A stretch of 64,000 nucleotides of DNA, taken from assembly GCF_030818415.1 (NCBI RefSeq), contig NZ_JAUTAE010000001.1:870501-934500 (forward strand), in the 5' to 3' direction. Positions 38,633 to 48,445 of the stretch are shown here, piece by piece. The notes under the pieces are model-generated. The model had not been told where the DNA came from. It searched no databases and saw nothing but the letters and a program-made list of their open reading frames with translations. This DNA comes from Sphingomonas sp. SORGH_AS_0950 (GTDB lineage: Bacteria > Pseudomonadota > Alphaproteobacteria > Sphingomonadales > Sphingomonadaceae). The first letter of the stretch is position 1, and each line of letters starts with the position of its first letter. Both the position numbers and the translations under genes were made by a program.

Positions 38633-39078
38633 GCCTGGGGGAGATCGACCCCGCCGCGCTCTGGCTGGCGGCGGGGTTGGTACTGGGCATCGCCGAGCTG
38701 CTCGTGCCGGGCGTATTCCTGATCTTCCTCGCCATCGCAGCGGGGGTGACGGCGTTGACCGTCTGGGCGCTGCCGGACCTGCCGGTCGGGCTGCAACTCG
38801 TCGATTTCGCGGTGTGGAGCGTGGTGTGCGTCGTGATCGGGCGGCGCTGGTACCGGGACTTTCCCGTGGACAGCGATGCCCCGATCCTGAACGAGCCCGC
38901 CCGGCGGCTGCGCGGGCAGATCGTGACGGTCACGACGCCGATCGCGGGCGGCGAAGGGCGCGCACGGCTGGGCGACGGCGAATGGCCGGTGCGCGGCCCC
39001 GATGCCGCCACGGGGACTCGGCTGCGCGTGGCGCATGTCGATGGCGGGGTGCTGCTGGTGGAGCCTTTGGCGGATTAG
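38629..39078 (+). CDS. NfeD-family membrane protein
   Basis: A 149-residue short NfeD protein: two or three membrane helices (ALWLAAGLVLGIAELLVPGVFLIFLAIAAGVTALTVW), then an OB-fold domain (GQIVTVTTPIAGGEGRARLGDGEWPVRG). It starts with GTG overlapping the upstream stop (GTGA), so it is coupled to the SPFH gene. The pair is thought to organise membrane domains. Confidence 0.9.
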
Positions 39079-39095
39079 GCCGGGCGTTGGGGCGT

Positions 39096-39175
39096 GGCCT
39101 TCGACTTCGCTCAGGCTGAACGAGCGTTGTTGCGGATTCCCGAAACCCCGTTCAGCCTGAGCGAAGTCGAAGGCC
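39096..39175. repeat. Dispersed palindromic repeat, 27-bp arms
   Basis: GGCCTTCGACTTCGCTCAGG and continuation (39096-39122) pairs perfectly with 39149-39175 around a 26-base loop. It lies between the NfeD and pckA 3' ends and may act as a bidirectional terminator. A related pair occurs at 46192-46295. The core CTTCGACTTCGCTCAG is a recurrent sphingomonad intergenic repeat. Confidence 0.8.
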
Positions 39176-39217
39176 AAGGGAGAACGCCCGCCACGAGCGC
39201 CCTCCCCACCCGAGAAG

Positions 39218-40825
39218 CTACGCCGCCACCGTCACCTTGGGCGCCGCCGCGCGGACGCCTTCGTCGACATGGTCCGCGAACTGGCCGAAATTCTCGTTGA
39301 ACAGATCGACCAGCTTGGCCGCCGTCGCGTCATAGGCCGCCTTGTCCGCCCAGGTATTGCGCGGGTTCAGAATCGCCGGATCGACGCCGGGCACCGCGAC
39401 CGGCACCTGGAAGCCGAAATTGGGATCGGTCCGGAACTCGGCCTGGTTGAGACTGCCGTCGAGCGCGGCGTTGAGCAGCGCGCGGGTCGCCTTGATCGGC
39501 ATGCGGTGGCCGACGCCATATTTGCCGCCGGTCCAGCCGGTATTGACCAGCCAGCAATCCACGCCCCCCTTGGCGATCCGCTCCTTGAGCAGATTGCCAT
39601 AGACCGAGGGATGACGCGGCATGAAGGGCGCGCCGAAACAGGTCGAGAAGGTCGCATCGGGCTCGGTCACGCCGATCTCGGTCCCCGCGACGCGCGCGGT
39701 ATAGCCCGACAGGAAGTGATACATGGCCTGTTCGGGCGTCAGCTTGGCGATCGGCGGCAGGATGCCATAGGCGTCCGCCGTCAGCATCACGATATTGCGC
39801 GGTACGCCCCCCATATTGTCCTTCGACGCATTGGGGATGAAATCGATCGGGTATGCCCCCCGGCTGTTCTCCGCCAGGCTGTTATCGTTCAGGTCGAGCT
39901 GGCGCGTGACCGGGTCCATCACGACATTCTCTAGCACCGTCCCGAACCGCTTGGTCGTGGCGAAGATTTCGGGCTCGGCCTCGGGCGAGAGGCGGATCAT
40001 CTTGGCATAGCAGCCGCCCTCGAAATTGAAGACCGCCGTGTCGGACCAGCCATGCTCGTCATCGCCGATCAGCGTACGGCTGGCATCCGCCGATAGCGTC
40101 GTCTTGCCGGTGCCCGACAGGCCGAAGAACACCGCCGTCGATCCGTCCGCGCCCATATTGGCCGAACAATGCATCGGCATGACGCCGGTCGTCGGCAGCA
40201 GATAGTTGAGGAGGCCGAAGACCGACTTCTTCATCTCGCCCGCATAGCGCGTGCCGCCGATCAGGATCAGCTTCTCGGTCATGTTGACCGCGATGACGGT
40301 CGAGGAGCGGCAGCCATGGCGCGCGGGATCGGCGCGGAAGCTGGGCAGGTCGATGATCGTATAGTCGGCGACGAACTTGCGCAGCTCATGCTCTTCGGGG
40401 CGGACCAGCATGGTGCGGATGAACAGATTGTGCCAGGCCAGCTCGGTCACGACACGCACGCGGACCCGGTGCTCGGGCTGCGATCCGCCATATAGGTCCT
40501 GGACGAACAGATCTTCCTTCTGCCCCAGCGCGGCGAAGAAATCGGCCTTGAGCGCGGCGAAATCGTCGGGGCTCATCGGCTTGTTGGTCTTGCCCCACCA
40601 GACGGTGTCGCGGGTCTCGTCGTCGCGGACCATGAACTTGTCCTGCGCCGAGCGGCCGGTATGCTCGCCGGTCTCGACCACCAGCGGGCCGTCGGCGGAC
40701 AGCTTGCCCTCGCCCCGCGCGACCGCCGTTTCGATCAGCCGCGCCGTCACCAGGTTCCAATGCAGCGTCGCGCGGGTTTCGATCCCCTGCGCCTGCAATC
40801 CGATCTCCGGAATCCGTTCGTTCAT
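39218..40825 (-). CDS. pckA: Phosphoenolpyruvate carboxykinase (ATP)
   Basis: First committed step of gluconeogenesis: oxaloacetate plus ATP to phosphoenolpyruvate. The 535-residue enzyme has the kinase P-loop [13 protein letters not shown], the PCK motif [11 protein letters not shown], and [12 protein letters not shown]. It is divergent from chvI with 214 bp between them, an arrangement conserved in alphaproteobacteria in which the ChvI regulator controls pckA (family knowledge). A GCCGGAA-G-TTCCGGC palindrome at 40855-40869 lies in its upstream region. Confidence 0.96.
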   Translation of the reverse strand: MNERIPEIGLQAQGIETRATLHWNLVTARLIETAVARGEGKLSADGPLVVETGEHTGRSAQDKFMVRDDETRDTVWWGKTNKPMSPDDFAALKADFFAALGQKEDLFVQDLYGGSQPEHRVRVRVVTELAWHNLFIRTMLVRPEEHELRKFVADYTIIDLPSFRADPARHGCRSSTVIAVNMTEKLILIGGTRYAGEMKKSVFGLLNYLLPTTGVMPMHCSANMGADGSTAVFFGLSGTGKTTLSADASRTLIGDDEHGWSDTAVFNFEGGCYAKMIRLSPEAEPEIFATTKRFGTVLENVVMDPVTRQLDLNDNSLAENSRGAYPIDFIPNASKDNMGGVPRNIVMLTADAYGILPPIAKLTPEQAMYHFLSGYTARVAGTEIGVTEPDATFSTCFGAPFMPRHPSVYGNLLKERIAKGGVDCWLVNTGWTGGKYGVGHRMPIKATRALLNAALDGSLNQAEFRTDPNFGFQVPVAVPGVDPAILNPRNTWADKAAYDATAAKLVDLFNENFGQFADHVDEGVRAAAPKVTVAA

Positions 40826-40854
40826 AAGAGCTTCCTCATTCCCTCATGCCGGGC

Positions 40855-40869
40855 GCCGGAAGTTCCGGC
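40855..40869. promoter_or_regulatory. Palindrome upstream of pckA
   Basis: GCCGGAA-G-TTCCGGC is a perfect inverted repeat 30 bp before the pckA ATG. It could be an operator or a leader hairpin. No regulator can be assigned from sequence. Confidence 0.35.
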
Positions 40870-41039
40870 ACCTCTTGCCGCCGCATAGGAATATGTATGC
40901 GTCCCCCTTTTCATAGCCGCTTTGTTTAACACGTCAAACACACGAATCCGCAAAGACGGTTGAGCCGTGTCCCGCTTTGGCCTAACCGAGTGCGCATGGC
41001 CGACCGATCGCAAGCCTCGTTCCAGGGCAAGTCCATCGC

Positions 41040-41747
41040 ATGACCGCTACGATCGCGCTGGTCGACGACGACCGGAACATCCTGACCTCGGTGTCGATCG
41101 CGCTTCAGGCGGAGGGTTTCCTCACGCGCATCTATGCCGATGGCGAGGCCGCGCTGAAGGCGCTGATCGACAATCCGCCCGACCTGGCCATCTTCGACAT
41201 CAAGATGCCGCGCATGGACGGGCTGGAGCTGCTGCGCCGCCTGCGTGAGAAGAGCCAGATCCCGGTGATCTTCCTGACCAGCAAGGATGACGAGCTGGAC
41301 GAGGCGCTGGGGCTGGCGATGGGGGCGGACGATTATATCGCCAAGCCCTTTTCCCAGCGGCTGCTGATCGCGCGCATCCGTGCGATCCTGCGCCGGTCGG
41401 AGGCGTCCGGGCAGGTGCAGGGCACGACCGCCGCCGAGGTGCAGGGCCCGCTGACGCGCGGGGCGCTGGCGATGGACCCGGCGCGGCACAAGGTGACGTG
41501 GAAGGACGAGCCGGTCACCCTGACCGTGACCGAATTCCTGATCCTGGAGACGCTGGCCCAGCGGCCCGGCATCGTGCGCACCCGCAACCAGTTGATGGAT
41601 GCGGCCTATCAGGACGACATCTATGTCGACGACCGCACGATCGACAGCCATATCAAACGCCTGCGCCGCAAGTTCCGCCAGGTGGACCCCGATTTCGACG
41701 CCATAGAGACGCTTTATGGCGCCGGTTACCGATTCTCCGAGGAGTGA
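41040..41747 (+). CDS. chvI: ChvI-type OmpR-family response regulator
   Basis: A 235-residue DNA-binding regulator: receiver with [10 protein letters not shown], phospho-acceptor in [13 protein letters not shown] near residue 53, and [28 protein letters not shown], then a winged-helix output domain ([48 protein letters not shown]). In alphaproteobacteria ChvG/ChvI senses acid and envelope stress. It overlaps the chvG start and is divergent from pckA. Confidence 0.92.
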   Translation: MTATIALVDDDRNILTSVSIALQAEGFLTRIYADGEAALKALIDNPPDLAIFDIKMPRMDGLELLRRLREKSQIPVIFLTSKDDELDEALGLAMGADDYIAKPFSQRLLIARIRAILRRSEASGQVQGTTAAEVQGPLTRGALAMDPARHKVTWKDEPVTLTVTEFLILETLAQRPGIVRTRNQLMDAAYQDDIYVDDRTIDSHIKRLRRKFRQVDPDFDAIETLYGAGYRFSEE

Positions 41748-43281
41748 AGCCCCCGACCTGGCCCTGCGCTGGTCGGGCCAGATCTCGCTGACCCAGCGGA
41801 TCCTGGCGCTCAACATCTTTGCGCTGCTGCTGTTGGCGGGCGGGTTCTTCTATCTCGATTCCTATCGCACCCGGCTACTCGACAACCGGGTGGCGCAGGC
41901 GTTGCGCGAGGTGCGGCTGGTCGGCGAGGCGCTCAGCTCGGTCCGGCCGGGCGAGCGCGATGCGCTGATGATGCGGATCGCCAAAGACACTGGCGGGCGG
42001 TTGCGGCTCTACGATCCGCAGGGGCGGATGACCGCCGACAGCCGCGACCTGGGCGTGCGCAACTTCGTCCTGCGCGATCCCGACAAGCAGGATTGGGGGC
42101 AGGCGATCGCGCGCTTCCTCGACGCCGGGATCGACACCGTCGTCGGCGCCGCAAGGCCGCCCCTTTATCGCGAGCGGCGCGGCGGCGCGGAATGGCCCGA
42201 TGTCGTGGCGGCGCGGCAGGCGCGCGTGTCGGGCTCGGTCTGGCGCGCGCCCGACCGTACCCCCGTCATCACCGCCGCCGCCCCGCTACCCGGCGGCGGC
42301 GCGATCATGACGACCGAGAATGCCCGCTTCATCACCGAAACCGTCCGGATCGAGCGGTTCCGGCTGAGCGTCCTGCTGGCGCTCGTCGCGCTGATCTCGG
42401 TCCTGCTTTCGCTGTTCCTGGCGCGCACCATCGTCCGTCCGCTCCGGCGGCTGGCGCGCGCGGCGGTGCGCGTCCGGCTGGGCCGCGCGCGCGAAGTGGT
42501 GGTGCCGCGCCTGCCCGATCGTCGCGACGAACTGGGGATGCTGGCCCGCGCGCTGTCGGACATGAGCCTGGCGCTGCGCGCGCGGATCGACGCGACCGAA
42601 GCCTTCGCCGCCGATGTCACCCACGAATTGAAGAACCCCCTCGCCTCGCTCCGCTCTGCGGTCGACAGCCTGGAGATGGTCCGTGACCCCGCGCTCCAGG
42701 CGCAGCTGCTGGCAATCGTCCGCGACGATGTCCGGCGGCTCGACCGGCTGATCACCGACATTTCCGACGCCTCGCGGTTGGACGCACAATTGAGCCGCGC
42801 GAAGTTCGATCCGGTCGATCTCCACGCGCTGATCGGCAGGCTGATCGAACAGCGCGAGGCGCGCGGGGTGGAGCGCGGCATCCGCCTGCGCTTCGACTCG
42901 CCCGACCCGCGCCCGGCGATCGTCATGGGCGAAGGCGCGCGGCTGGAACGGGTGTTCGAGAATCTGGTCGCCAATGCCTTGTCCTTCTCGCCCGATCAGG
43001 GGGTGGTAGCGATCAGCCTGGCGCACGACCATAATGACCTGATCATCCGCGTCGAGGACGAGGGCCCCGGCGTCCCCGAGGAGGCGCGCGAGGCAATCTT
43101 CCGCCGCTTCCACTCGATCCGCCCCGCCGCCGAGGATTTCGGCCGTCATTCGGGCCTGGGCCTCGCCATTGCGCGCACCATCGTCGACGCGCATCAGGGG
43201 CGCATCCATGTCGAATCGCGGGAGGACCGAATGAGCGGCGCGCGTTTCGTCGTCCGACTGCCGCTGGCGCCCATGTCATGA
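41716..43281 (+). CDS. chvG: ChvG-type sensor histidine kinase
   Basis: A 521-residue membrane kinase. Helices near residues 28-48 and 216-238 bound a periplasmic sensor region of about 165 residues. A HAMP domain ([20 protein letters not shown]) follows, then HisKA with [22 protein letters not shown]-box [11 protein letters not shown], and G boxes [20 protein letters not shown] and [13 protein letters not shown]. It starts inside the chvI 3' end and overlaps hprK by ATGA. Partner of ChvI. Confidence 0.92.
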   Translation: MAPVTDSPRSEAPDLALRWSGQISLTQRILALNIFALLLLAGGFFYLDSYRTRLLDNRVAQALREVRLVGEALSSVRPGERDALMMRIAKDTGGRLRLYDPQGRMTADSRDLGVRNFVLRDPDKQDWGQAIARFLDAGIDTVVGAARPPLYRERRGGAEWPDVVAARQARVSGSVWRAPDRTPVITAAAPLPGGGAIMTTENARFITETVRIERFRLSVLLALVALISVLLSLFLARTIVRPLRRLARAAVRVRLGRAREVVVPRLPDRRDELGMLARALSDMSLALRARIDATEAFAADVTHELKNPLASLRSAVDSLEMVRDPALQAQLLAIVRDDVRRLDRLITDISDASRLDAQLSRAKFDPVDLHALIGRLIEQREARGVERGIRLRFDSPDPRPAIVMGEGARLERVFENLVANALSFSPDQGVVAISLAHDHNDLIIRVEDEGPGVPEEAREAIFRRFHSIRPAAEDFGRHSGLGLAIARTIVDAHQGRIHVESREDRMSGARFVVRLPLAPMS

Positions 43282-43712
43282 CCCTGGCCGATGATCGCGT
43301 CGAGCTGATCCACGCGACCTGTGTCGTCGTGAAGGGCATGGGCGTGCTGCTGCGCGGGCCGTCGGGCGCGGGCAAGTCCGACCTGGCGCTGCGACTGATC
43401 GATCGCGGCGCGACGCTGATCGGTGACGATTACGTCCAGGCCCGCGGCATGAACGGCCAGTTGCAGGTCCGCGTGCCCGAGACGATCGCCGGTCTGATCG
43501 AGGTCAGGGGCGTCGGCCTGTGCCCCATGCCCCATCAGCCCGAGGCAATAGTCGGGCTGGTCATCGATCTGGGCGATGAGGACCGCATGCCCGAATGGGC
43601 CCGGAGCCCGATCGCGGGCGTTTCCCTGCCTGTGTTTCGCCTCGATCCCCGCCCCGCCTCGGCACCGATCAAGGTCGAGCTTCTCGTTACGCACATCAAG
43701 GAGCGCTTGTGA
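43278..43712 (+). CDS. hprK: HPr kinase/phosphorylase, short alphaproteobacterial form
   Basis: Phosphorylates HPr on Ser46 to tune the PTS to energy state. At 144 residues it is only the catalytic domain; the N-terminal domain of Firmicute HprK is absent, as usual in alphaproteobacteria. P-loop GPSGAGKSDLALRLI near residue 28 and the GDDYV segment are present, with the HprK C-terminal motif reduced. It overlaps chvG and rapZ by a few bases, so it is tightly coupled. Confidence 0.9.
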   Translation: MTLADDRVELIHATCVVVKGMGVLLRGPSGAGKSDLALRLIDRGATLIGDDYVQARGMNGQLQVRVPETIAGLIEVRGVGLCPMPHQPEAIVGLVIDLGDEDRMPEWARSPIAGVSLPVFRLDPRPASAPIKVELLVTHIKERL

Positions 43713-44623
43713 TGGACCGCAAACGCATTCTGCTGGTCACCGGCATGTCCGGTGCGGGCACGTCGACCACGCTGAAAACGCTGGAGGATCTGGGCTGGGA
43801 GGTGGTGGACAACCTCCCCCTCTTCCTGCTCGACAGTCTGCTGGAGGCGCCGCCCCCCGCCGGCATGGAAGGCAAGAAGCGCCCGCTCGCCATCAGCCTG
43901 GGGGTCCGGACGCGCGATTTCGATCCGCACAAGATCTCCCAGCGCGTCGCGCGCCTGAACGAAAGCCCCAGCATCGCGGTCGAGACGCTGTTCCTGAACT
44001 GTGGCGGGGCCGAGCTGAAGCGCCGCTATGCCGAGACCCGGCATCGCCATCCGCTGGCCATGGACCGGGCGGCCGATGACGGCATCGCGCACGAACGCGC
44101 CCTGCTCGCGCCGTTGCGCGACATGGCCGACCGCCTGCTCGACACGACCAACATGACCAGCAACGACCTGGGCCAGTGGCTGCGCGCCAATTATGCGGTC
44201 GAGGGGCTGAGCGAGCCGGTGATGACCGTCATGTCCTTCGGCTTTTCCAAGGGGTTGCCGCGCAACGCCGATCTCGTCTTCGACATGCGCTTCCTGCGCA
44301 ATCCGCACTGGTCGGCCGAGCTTCGTCCGGGCACCGGGCTGGACCAGCCGGTGATCGACTATATCCGCCACGACCCCGCCTATGAGGCATCGCTCGGCCA
44401 GATCGAGGGGCTGCTCGACACGCTGGTGCCGCGTTACATCGCCAGCGGCAAATCCTATATCACCGTCGCGATCGGTTGTACCGGCGGGCGGCATCGGTCG
44501 GTTCATGTCGCCGAGCGGATCGCGGGACGGTTGCGCAAAAGCGGTTTTTCGCCCACGGTGGTGCATCGTGATTTGCGTGCCGTGCCGAAAGACTCTCTGG
44601 AAGCCGGGCCGGCCAAGAAATGA
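43712..44623 (+). CDS. rapZ: RapZ-type nucleotide-binding protein
   Basis: A 303-residue P-loop protein. N-terminal VTGMSGAGTSTTLKTLEDLGWEVVDNLP is the Walker A region (GMSGAGTS, with Thr in place of the usual Lys). The C-terminal part has MSFGFSKGLPRNADLVFDMRFLRNPHW and IGCTGGRHRSVHVAERI. In enterobacteria RapZ controls GlmS through small RNA decay; here the role is likely in coupling PTS or cell-wall precursors (inference). ATG 43712 with AAGGAG upstream overlaps the hprK stop. Confidence 0.92.
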   Translation: MDRKRILLVTGMSGAGTSTTLKTLEDLGWEVVDNLPLFLLDSLLEAPPPAGMEGKKRPLAISLGVRTRDFDPHKISQRVARLNESPSIAVETLFLNCGGAELKRRYAETRHRHPLAMDRAADDGIAHERALLAPLRDMADRLLDTTNMTSNDLGQWLRANYAVEGLSEPVMTVMSFGFSKGLPRNADLVFDMRFLRNPHWSAELRPGTGLDQPVIDYIRHDPAYEASLGQIEGLLDTLVPRYIASGKSYITVAIGCTGGRHRSVHVAERIAGRLRKSGFSPTVVHRDLRAVPKDSLEAGPAKK

Positions 44624-44641
44624 TGGATATGCGTGTCTGAC

Positions 44642-45049
44642 ATGATCGGTCTGGTTCTGGTGACGCACGGGCGGCTCGCCGATGAGTTCGTGACCGCGAT
44701 GGTGCATGTGGTCGGCCCCCAGGAGCGGATCGCGACCATCGCGATCGGCCCCGAGGACGATATGGAGGAGCGCCGCGCGGACATCGCCGCGGCGATCGCC
44801 ACCGTCGATGCCGGGCGCGGCGTGATCGTGCTGACCGACCTGTTCGGCGGCACCCCCTCCAACCTCGCCATCTCGCTGATGGAGCGCGGCCGGGTCGAGG
44901 TGATCGCGGGCATGAACCTGCCCATGCTGATTCGCCTGGGGTCGGCGCGCAAGGCGATGCAGGTCGTCGATGCCGTCGCCGCCGCGCGTGAGGCGGGACG
45001 CAAATATATCTCGGTCGCCTCCGAGGTGCTGGGCGAGGCCGCCGCATGA
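44642..45049 (+). CDS. PTS EIIA (mannose/fructose-type, EIIA-Man)
   Basis: A 135-residue EIIA domain accepting phosphate from HPr: IGLVLVTHGRLADEF with phospho-His10, and VIVLTDLFGGTPSNLAI. No sugar permease is in the window, so it is probably regulatory, as in the PTS-Ntr-like systems of alphaproteobacteria. I chose ATG 44642 for the family-typical MIGLVLVTHG; a GTG at 44633 would add three residues. Its stop overlaps the HPr start. Confidence 0.92.
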   Translation: MIGLVLVTHGRLADEFVTAMVHVVGPQERIATIAIGPEDDMEERRADIAAAIATVDAGRGVIVLTDLFGGTPSNLAISLMERGRVEVIAGMNLPMLIRLGSARKAMQVVDAVAAAREAGRKYISVASEVLGEAAA

Positions 45050-45318
45050 CCGAGCAGAGCCGCTCCGTCCTCATCACCAACCGGCGTGGCCTTCACGCCC
45101 GCGCCAGCGCCAAGTTCGTCACCCTCGCCTCGACCCAGCCCTGCGAGGTGCGCGTGGGCAAGGACGGCAGCATGGTGACGGGCACCTCGATCATGGGCCT
45201 GATGATGCTGGGCGCCGCGATGGGCGACACGATCACGATCAGCGCGACCGGCGACGGCGCGGGCGAGACGGTCGAGGCGCTGGCCGCGCTGGTGGAAGCG
45301 AAGTTCGGCGAAGACTGA
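45046..45318 (+). CDS. ptsH: HPr phosphocarrier protein
   Basis: A 90-residue HPr with active-site His in RRGLHARASAKFV and the regulatory Ser of GTSIMGLMMLGAA, the target of HprK. ATGA overlaps the EIIA stop. Together with HprK and EIIA it forms a permease-free regulatory phosphorelay that feeds on ChvG/ChvI genes upstream. Confidence 0.95.
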   Translation: MTEQSRSVLITNRRGLHARASAKFVTLASTQPCEVRVGKDGSMVTGTSIMGLMMLGAAMGDTITISATGDGAGETVEALAALVEAKFGED

Positions 45319-46130
45319 TGCCCCGTGAAATTACCGCTTATTCCAACCCGCTGATCAAGTGGGTCCGCGACCTGCGCGACAAGCGCCACCGCAAACAGGC
45401 GCGCCAGTTCCTCGCCGAGGGCCTGCGCATCCTGACCGAAGCACGCGAGACGGGTCGGGTGCCGACCCTGCTATTCTATGCCCGCCCCTCGGCCGACCAT
45501 CCGCTGGTCCGCGAGCTGATCCGCGCGGTCGAACGCGCAGAGGGCGAGGCGATCGAGACGACGCCCGACATCCTGTCCAAGCTGTCGGGCAAGGACAATC
45601 CGCAGGCCGTGGTCGGCGTGTTCGAGGAACTGGGCACGACGCTGGACGCGCTCGACCGATCCTCGGCGGGCATCTGGCTGGTGGCGGAGCGGCTGCGCGA
45701 TCCGGGCAATCTGGGGACGATCCTGCGCACCGGCGATGCGGTCGGCGCTGGCGGGTTGATCCTGATCGGCGAATGCGTCGATCCCTTTTCGGTCGAGGCG
45801 GTGCGCGCCAGCATGGGGGCGCTGTTCACCGTGCCCATCGTGAAGACCGAGTGGCAGCCCTTTCTCGACTGGCTGCGGCAGGGGCCGGGCCAGCTGGTCG
45901 GCCTCAGCCTCGACACCGATACGGACTATCGGTCCGCCCGCTATGCCGCGCCGACCTTCCTGCTGACCGGTAACGAAGCACAGGGGATGCCCGCCGACTA
46001 TGCGGCGGCGTGCGACCAGCTGGTCAAGATCCCGATGCTGGGCAAGGCCGACAGCCTGAACGCGGCGGTGGCGACGGCGGTGATGGCCTATGAGGTGCTG
46101 GCCCAGCAGGGTGGTGCGTCGGCGGGCTGA
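45318..46130 (+). CDS. SpoU/TrmH-family RNA 2'-O-methyltransferase
   Basis: A 270-residue SPOUT methyltransferase. The N-terminal substrate-binding domain has YSNPLIKWVRDLRDKRHRKQARQFLAEGLRILTEA. The knotted SAM domain contains LRDPGNLGTILRTGDAVGAGGLIL, FLLTGNEAQGMP and IPMLGKADSLNAAVATAVMAYEVL, the three SPOUT motifs. The exact RNA target cannot be told. It starts at the HPr stop (TGATG), so it is the last gene of the chvI-ptsH run. Confidence 0.9.
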   Translation: MPREITAYSNPLIKWVRDLRDKRHRKQARQFLAEGLRILTEARETGRVPTLLFYARPSADHPLVRELIRAVERAEGEAIETTPDILSKLSGKDNPQAVVGVFEELGTTLDALDRSSAGIWLVAERLRDPGNLGTILRTGDAVGAGGLILIGECVDPFSVEAVRASMGALFTVPIVKTEWQPFLDWLRQGPGQLVGLSLDTDTDYRSARYAAPTFLLTGNEAQGMPADYAAACDQLVKIPMLGKADSLNAAVATAVMAYEVLAQQGGASAG

Positions 46131-46191
46131 CGGATTCGCTCTCGTTCGGTCGGGGTAGGACTAGTTGGCCGGGGACAGCGATTCCCTTGCA

Positions 46192-46295
46192 CTTCGACTT
46201 CGCTCAGTGCGAACGGCGCTTTGGCTAAGGCGAAGGGTGAGGCCATGACCGTAGCCGCCCCACCCCACCTCCGTTCAGCCTGAGCGAAGTCGAAG
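46192..46295. repeat. Dispersed palindromic repeat, second copy
   Basis: Arms 46192-46216 (CTTCGACTTCGCTCAGTGCGAACGG) and 46271-46295 (CCGTTCAGCCTGAGCGAAGTCGAAG) are imperfect complements around a 54-base spacer. It lies between convergent genes, as does the copy at 39096, and belongs to the same repeat family. Confidence 0.75.
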
Positions 46296-46330
46296 GCCAC
46301 GCCCCGCCCTCGCCCCGACTGCCAGCAGCC

Positions 46331-47794
46331 CTAGCCGGAAATCTCCGCCCCCTCGCCCGCAAGTTCCGCGACCGGCATCAACTTCGTCAGCGGTCGCGCG
46401 GCCTGTTCGCCGATGGGGGGCTGGTCGATGCTCTTGCCCCCCGTGTCGATATTCAGCGCCTCGAACCGGCGGGCGCTGGTCAGGACCTGGCTCTCCAGGC
46501 TGCCGACAAAGGCGTTATAGGCGGTCATCGCGGTGTCGAGATTCTTGCCCAGCTTCGACACATGCCCACCCATCACGGCCAGGCGCGCGTAGAGCTCCTT
46601 GCCCAGCGCGCCGATCTGCCGCGCTTCCTGCGCCAGCTTTTCCTGCCGCCACACCGCAGCCACCGTCCGCGCGATCGCGATCAGGTTCGTCGGCGTCGCC
46701 AACAGCACCCGCTTGTCGAAGGCGAAGTCCCACAGCGTCGGGTCATGTTCCAGCGCCGCCGACAGGAAATGCTCGCCCGGCACGAACATGATGACGTAGT
46801 CGGGGGCGTCGTCGAACTGGTTCCAATAGCTCTTATTGCCCAACCCGTTGACATGCGCGCGCATCGCGGCGGCATGGCGTGACAGGCCCGCCAAGCGCTC
46901 GACCTCGTCGACCGCGCCGAACGCGTCTTGATAGTCGTTGAGCGACACCTTGGCGTCGATGACCAGCGCCTTGCCGCCGGGCACGCGCACGATCGCATCG
47001 GGGCGCAGCCGCCCGCCCTCGCCGTCCGCGACGCTGACCTCGGTCTGGAAATCGGCATGTTCGGACAGGCCGCAGCTTTCGAGCACGTTGCGCAGCTGCT
47101 GCTCGCCCCAGCGGCCCCGCGCCTTGGGGGCGTTGCGCAGCGCGTTGACCAGCTTGGCGGCCTCGCCCGACACGCGCTCCTGGCCGATGCGCATCGCCTC
47201 GATCTGGCCCTTGAGTTCGCCAAAGGCATCGCGGCGCTCGTCTTCGACCTTGCGCACGCCCTCTTCATAGCGTTGCAGTCGCTGGTGGACGGGATCGAGC
47301 AAGGCCTTGAGCGTCTGGCCCGAGGCTTCCTCCGACTGGCGGAAGCGCGCCTCGGCGCGTTCCAGGAATTGGCGCTGCGCGACTTCGAGCGCACGCGCCG
47401 CCGCCTCGCCGAACTGGCTGTTGATCTGCTCGCGTGCCTGGCCCAGCGCTTCCAGCGCCTGGGCATGCGCCGCCTCGCGCTCCTGCGACCGGGCGCGCAA
47501 CTCGGCCAGTTCGCGCAGGGCCGCATTGCGCTCGGCCTCCACGGCGTCGCGCGCGGCGCGGATCATGTCGAGATCGGCGGCACGCCCGCGCAACTCCGCC
47601 AGCGCCTGGAGCGCGTCGCTCTTGTCACGCTCGGCGGCGTCGCGGGCGGCGCGCAAGGGATCGACCTCGGCCGCGCGCGCCCTGGCCGTGGCCAGCTCCC
47701 CCGCCAGCCCGTCGGCCTTGCGCCGGGCCGCCAGCCATCCGGCCAATCCGCCCAGCAACAGCGCCAGCAGCGCGACGGCAATCAATTCGGGCAT
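46331..47794 (-). CDS. rmuC: RmuC-family DNA recombination protein
   Basis: A 487-residue protein with one N-terminal membrane helix (LIAVALLALLLGGLAGWLAARR), a long coiled coil to about residue 210, and a nuclease-like RmuC domain (GRWGEQQLRNVLESCGLSEHADF; LRPDAIVRVPGGKALVIDAKVSLNDY; YVIMFVPGEHFLSAALEHDP). RmuC limits inversions between short inverted repeats. ATG 47794 is preferred over a GTG at 47800. Confidence 0.92.
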   Translation of the reverse strand: MPELIAVALLALLLGGLAGWLAARRKADGLAGELATARARAAEVDPLRAARDAAERDKSDALQALAELRGRAADLDMIRAARDAVEAERNAALRELAELRARSQEREAAHAQALEALGQAREQINSQFGEAAARALEVAQRQFLERAEARFRQSEEASGQTLKALLDPVHQRLQRYEEGVRKVEDERRDAFGELKGQIEAMRIGQERVSGEAAKLVNALRNAPKARGRWGEQQLRNVLESCGLSEHADFQTEVSVADGEGGRLRPDAIVRVPGGKALVIDAKVSLNDYQDAFGAVDEVERLAGLSRHAAAMRAHVNGLGNKSYWNQFDDAPDYVIMFVPGEHFLSAALEHDPTLWDFAFDKRVLLATPTNLIAIARTVAAVWRQEKLAQEARQIGALGKELYARLAVMGGHVSKLGKNLDTAMTAYNAFVGSLESQVLTSARRFEALNIDTGGKSIDQPPIGEQAARPLTKLMPVAELAGEGAEISG

Positions 47795-47878
47795 TGTCAC
47801 AACCTGTCAGAACCAAAGGACAGGCCGGAACATAGATCGAACGGGCCCGAACGAACAGGCCCATTCGCGCGAAAGGGA

Positions 47879-48400
47879 TCAGCCCTTGCGCATCTTGTTC
47901 AGCTTGCGCATCAGCATGTCGCGCTTCAACCGGCTGACATGGTCGATGAACAGCACGCCGTTCAGATGGTCGATCTCATGCTGCATGCAGGTGGCGAGCA
48001 GTCCGTCGAGTTCGGCCTCATGCGCCTCGCCCTTTTCGTCCAGCCACTTCACCTGACAGCGTGCGGGCCGCTTCACCTCGGCATATTGCTCGGGGATCGA
48101 CAGGCAGCCCTCATTATAGCTGGACAGTTCGTCGCTGACCGACAGGATCTCGGGATTGATATAGGCGCGCGGGTTCTTGACCGGCTTGCCCTCTTCATCC
48201 TCTTCTTCCTGAAGGTCGATGACCAGCACGCGCTTGTCGACGCCGACCTGGATCGCCGCCAGGCCGATGCCGTGCGCGTCGTACATCGTGTCGATCATGT
48301 CGGTGACGAGCTGGCGCACGCCGTCATCCACCACCTCCACCGGCTTGGAGACGAGACGCAGACGGGGGTCGGGAACTTCGACGATCGGAAGAATGGCCAT
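47879..48400 (-). CDS. def: Peptide deformylase
   Basis: Removes the N-formyl group from new polypeptides. The 173-residue enzyme has all three motifs: [19 protein letters not shown] (metal-binding Cys) and QHEIDHLNG (metal-binding His pair). It lies next to recR and near fmt, the enzyme that adds the formyl group. The fmt gene is on the opposite strand. Confidence 0.96.
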   Translation of the reverse strand: MAILPIVEVPDPRLRLVSKPVEVVDDGVRQLVTDMIDTMYDAHGIGLAAIQVGVDKRVLVIDLQEEEDEEGKPVKNPRAYINPEILSVSDELSSYNEGCLSIPEQYAEVKRPARCQVKWLDEKGEAHEAELDGLLATCMQHEIDHLNGVLFIDHVSRLKRDMLMRKLNKMRKG

Positions 48401-48445
48401 GACGGTTTCGCTACGGCGCATGGGCAAAAGCGTCAAGCCGGGGCG

